Below are positions 61,044 to 64,000 of a DNA stretch of 64,000 nt, piece by piece. The DNA lies in assembly GCA_002633005.1 (NCBI GenBank), contig NMRA01000598.1:68198-132197 (forward strand). The letters run 5' to 3'. Below the pieces are notes generated by a model. The model was not told the DNA's origin and did no database searches. It saw nothing but the letters and a program-made list of their open reading frames with translations. The stretch comes from Phoronis australis (lineage: Eukaryota; Phoronida; Phoronidae). The position numbers were made by a program, and so were the translations under genes. Position 1 is the first letter of the stretch. Every line of letters starts with the position of its first letter.

Positions 61044-63373
61044 GTACATTCTAGCCCTGGCTGATTGAGTGTTGGACCCTTTCATTGTTTTTTCCTGGCT
61101 TTTGTACATGATATTGGAAAAAAGTAGATTGTTTCGTTTTTTATCCAATTCTACAGCAAAAATAAAATACTACATTGTACTTGCATGGTTCAAAGCAGTA
61201 ATGCTACACTAAGCAAATTGCAGTTATGTTTATAAAGAATTTATCAATGTGAAAACAAAAAGTTCTGCAAATGGGTTACCCTCGCTCTCGTATCCCTCAT
61301 TATGCCATGTTGTTCCTCAGCACCTTGTCAAGGTGCTTGGTGCACACTGCATGTGGGGATTTGCGCCAGATTATTTTCATCACAAAGCTTAGAACATTTA
61401 GCAACTGTCATGTCATTACAGTATGTTGTATTTCCAACTCACTTGGCCAAGTTATCACGATAAGTGATTATTCTGCTAATTCCACTTTAAGGGATCAAAT
61501 AAAACTGCCGTTCCAAAACTGCTGATATCCTCCTCTTGTTTGATTCATGAGAATATTCTTGTTTTGTTATAAGTCATACTGTACAGTCATCATCGAGCAG
61601 TGCACAACTCAATTTCGATTATTTGCAAATTAATTAGGCCTTTGAAAGTGGATTATACGGTGACTATGACAACCAATTCTGTCTCAGGTGTCTGAAAAAT
61701 TGAGGTAGAGAACAGTGTGGATATCACACGTTGACAAGGTGATTACTTTAAGTGATGTTTGTCTGGTATTAGAAACCATGGCACATCAGAGTTAATTACT
61801 TAAAAGTCATTGCTGCTGAAAAGGATAAACTTTCTCAGCCATTCTCATGATTCTGAATTCATTTTCGTTGAGTAATGCTGAACAACGTTGAATTAAAGTT
61901 GAAATGACATATTAAACCAAAAACGTGATAAAAGTGTTTGATCTACTCTAACATGCATGTTCAACGAATCTTTAAATGGTGTCATTGTGATCTGTGACCC
62001 ATTTGTCATCCAAATTTTTGTAGAACCACCTGATTAACACCCTGTTCCCAGCGCCCCCTGCTAGCTGGCTGTTTGTATTCGCCCTCGTCCTCTCCTTTAT
62101 TCTGGCGGATAGAGATCCGTCCTTTGGGCTGATGGCCAAGTTTGAAGAGCATCTCCCTGGGTGAGTACGTCAAGCTTGGCAGACGAGGACAGTGACATGT
62201 TGAACTTGTTGGGTTTCATTTTACTATTGTTGAATTACGTCTATGATGTTATGCTAGAGTCAGATTCATCAAGAAGATAAAATAGGAATTTTATTCAACC
62301 AAGCTTAGTTGTGTTACAGTTGATGTTAATAAAATATTGTTATGTGTTAACGGTTATTTGTGATAATTAATATTTTAAAATCAGCAAAACGTAGGCCTTT
62401 GATGTGGTTAGCTGTCAGTTTATGTTTTAAAAACTTTCTAACAATGTTGGTGAAAATCAAGAAAAGGGTGTCCAGCAAAATTCATTATTCTGGATGTACC
62501 TTTTTATAATGGGGGAGTTGATCTGCCAAAACAAGAACATTAATATTTTGTTGACAAGATAAAACGTTCCTACAACTTTCAACTTGTTGCACAGTACATT
62601 TACTATAACCCGTCTGCTTCAGAGTGCGAGACATGCCACCACCGTACGACGTCTACATGAGCCGCGCCATCTTCTCATTTCTGGCCTGGCTTGTCATCGT
62701 AGGAACGTGGAGGGTCATTCTCAAGCTACTGCTGTCGTATCACGGCTGGATGTATGAGCCTCGAGGTCGTGTGTCAATACGTACCAAGGTCTGGATGGTA
62801 AGTGAAGAGTTGTCTAATGGGATGTGAGAGCTGAAGCTGAATGCTGACACCTCCCAATTGTGGCTGTTCAGTATAACATAATGTGTTTGATTTGGATGGG
62901 AAGTGTGTTGTTGTATGTTGATGCATGCCAAAATCTGGCTGTTGAGTGTAATATAATGTACTTATGACTTCCTAAAACCGCTCTGAACAAAAGGATCACA
63001 CCATGAGTGTACCACGTATCCGTGCTCGTTCTTCTAAGAATGCGAGAACACCTGACAATGGCCGGAGAAGAGACCAACCGAAACGTCGTGACAGTGTATA
63101 TAGACTAGAGGTCGGTGTAAATAGACCAAGAGATTTTAATAATAGTTATAATGTACTTAGTCACGATATGAACCTTGAGGTTGCAACATTTTGTTGTCCT
63201 ATGACCTTAATGTGTACTGTATTTTTGCTTTTCCAACTCTGTTTCTTCATTTCACCTGCTTCACCTTCCAGATACTGTTGAGGGTATTTGGTGGCACCAA
63301 CCCTCTCCTCTATGGCTACCAGGGAGTGCTGCCAAAGCTGCCTGTGCCTGAACTGAATGAAACCAAGCAAAGG
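60903..63373 (+). CDS. Carnitine O-palmitoyltransferase 1, first four coding exons (gene continues past the window)
   Basis: Exons 60903-61043, 62024-62160, 62623-62797 and 63272-63373 join in frame to residues 1-185 of a protein usually near 770 long. The start '[15 protein letters not shown]' matches the CPT1 regulatory N-terminus, including Glu3 and His5, which are known for malonyl-CoA inhibition. Two membrane segments follow: TM1 at about 62-75 ('[15 protein letters not shown]') and TM2 at about 110-130 ('[11 protein letters not shown]' to 'LLLSYHGWM'). This is the outer-mitochondrial-membrane anchor. 'LPKLPVPEL' starts the catalytic domain; the active-site His and the rest lie beyond 64000. 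The enzyme makes acylcarnitine from long-chain acyl-CoA, the committed step of mitochondrial fatty-acid import. Subtype (A/B/C) is not meaningful for a single invertebrate gene. Confidence 0.96.
61249..61491 (+). repeat. Dispersed repeat, family D (CPT1 intron 1)
   Basis: Second copy of the repeat at 51667-51958: 'gtgaaaacaaaaagttctg', 'gatttgcgccagattatttt', 'cttggccaagttatca'. Confidence 0.6.
62024..62160 (+). CDS. CPT1 coding exon 2 (TM1)
   Basis: Acceptor 'aaatttttgtag', donor GG|gtgagt. Residues 48-92 plus two bases of Gly93, holding the first transmembrane segment and the start of the intermembrane loop. Confidence 0.95.
62623..62797 (+). CDS. CPT1 coding exon 3 (TM2)
   Basis: Acceptor 'cgtctgcttcag', donor ATG|gtaagt. 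Completes Gly93 and runs to residue 151, with the second membrane segment and '[14 protein letters not shown]'. Confidence 0.96.
63272..63373 (+). CDS. CPT1 coding exon 4
   Basis: Acceptor 'ttcaccttccag', donor AGG|gtaagg. Residues 152-185, '[20 protein letters not shown]' onward, linking the membrane anchor to the catalytic domain. Confidence 0.95.
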
Positions 63374-64000
63374 GTAAGGTGTCGTGGATGAGAGAAAGCC
63401 AAATGTTAATGGAGATTCAAGTGGCTGTCAATCCATCGTCCTTCATAAGAACCACTTACCATTATGACACTGATCTCATATTGTTCCTTTGTAAAATGAG
63501 AAGTATTTCAGGACTTTAAGGGAACTGCCAGTTTAGTAGTGCCTGAGATCAGTCTGTGTAAATCAGCTTGTCATGGTGTGCCATTTTAAGTGCTGGGCGT
63601 GGTTTCAATGAATAGCAAATAGTCTGTACGTTGTAAATCCAGAAATCGCTTCTCATCTGGGTAAGGATTATGTTGAGACCAATTTTATATCAGTAAATGG
63701 TCTAAATGAGAAGTCCACTTCTTGGATGGAGCCTTTTAGGAGCCACTTCAACAGCAGATTTGACTGGCGTTCTGGTAGAGAAGCATTCAGCCAGCATCAG
63801 AACATATTGCATGACAAATCAGTCGTATTTTATAGTCTAGACTAGTGGCCTAAAATACAAACGGTACTATATTGAATTGTACAGTGTTACACCATGCTCT
63901 CGGTATTGTAGCCTGGTCAGAAACCTGTTGTTACGCTCTCCACAACTATTTCTGATAAATAACTTAATCATGCTTTAGCAGTCATTGAGAATATATTATC
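63374..64000 (+). other. CPT1 intron 4 (truncated by window edge)
   Basis: No further coding exon is visible before the window ends. Confidence 0.8.

Overview
The window is draft nuclear sequence from an invertebrate animal. It is AT-rich, has two runs of N, and carries three intron-rich genes with GT-AG splicing and intron phases that join without a break. The proteins look like those of animals close to vertebrates, so a marine invertebrate deuterostome (lancelet, hemichordate or echinoderm) is my best guess. A lophotrochozoan cannot be excluded, and no single base pattern fixes the species.

Layout. Positions 1-9718 are intergenic and repeat-rich: a long foldback element, two near-identical 1.2-kb blocks around an 804-bp gap, and small inverted-repeat elements. 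Positions 9735-28003 (+) hold a complete 8-exon OTUD3 deubiquitinase gene (416 codons plus stop). Positions 28004-35490 are the convergent intergenic space. Positions 35491-46128 (-) hold an 11-exon gene for a RAB3IP/RAB3IL1 (Rabin8, Sec2-domain) Rab GEF of 389 residues. Positions 46129-60838 are a 14.7-kb spacer between divergent genes, with two minisatellites, a LINE remnant flanked by long direct repeats, SINE-like and MITE-like elements, and one orphan exon-like ORF. Positions 60839-64000 (+) hold the first four coding exons of a carnitine O-palmitoyltransferase 1 (CPT1) gene that runs off the right edge.

The three genes act in unrelated processes (ubiquitin editing, membrane traffic and ciliogenesis, mitochondrial fatty-acid import), and nothing suggests they work as a unit. 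The most informative non-genic signals are these: both gaps have the same structure (left copy broken by a repeat, right copy intact), which points to unresolved heterozygous insertions; a family of about 220-265 bp TIR elements recurs at least five to seven times; and the Rab GEF gene contains a GC-AG intron whose use is confirmed by reading frame. I did not find a convincing new biological system.
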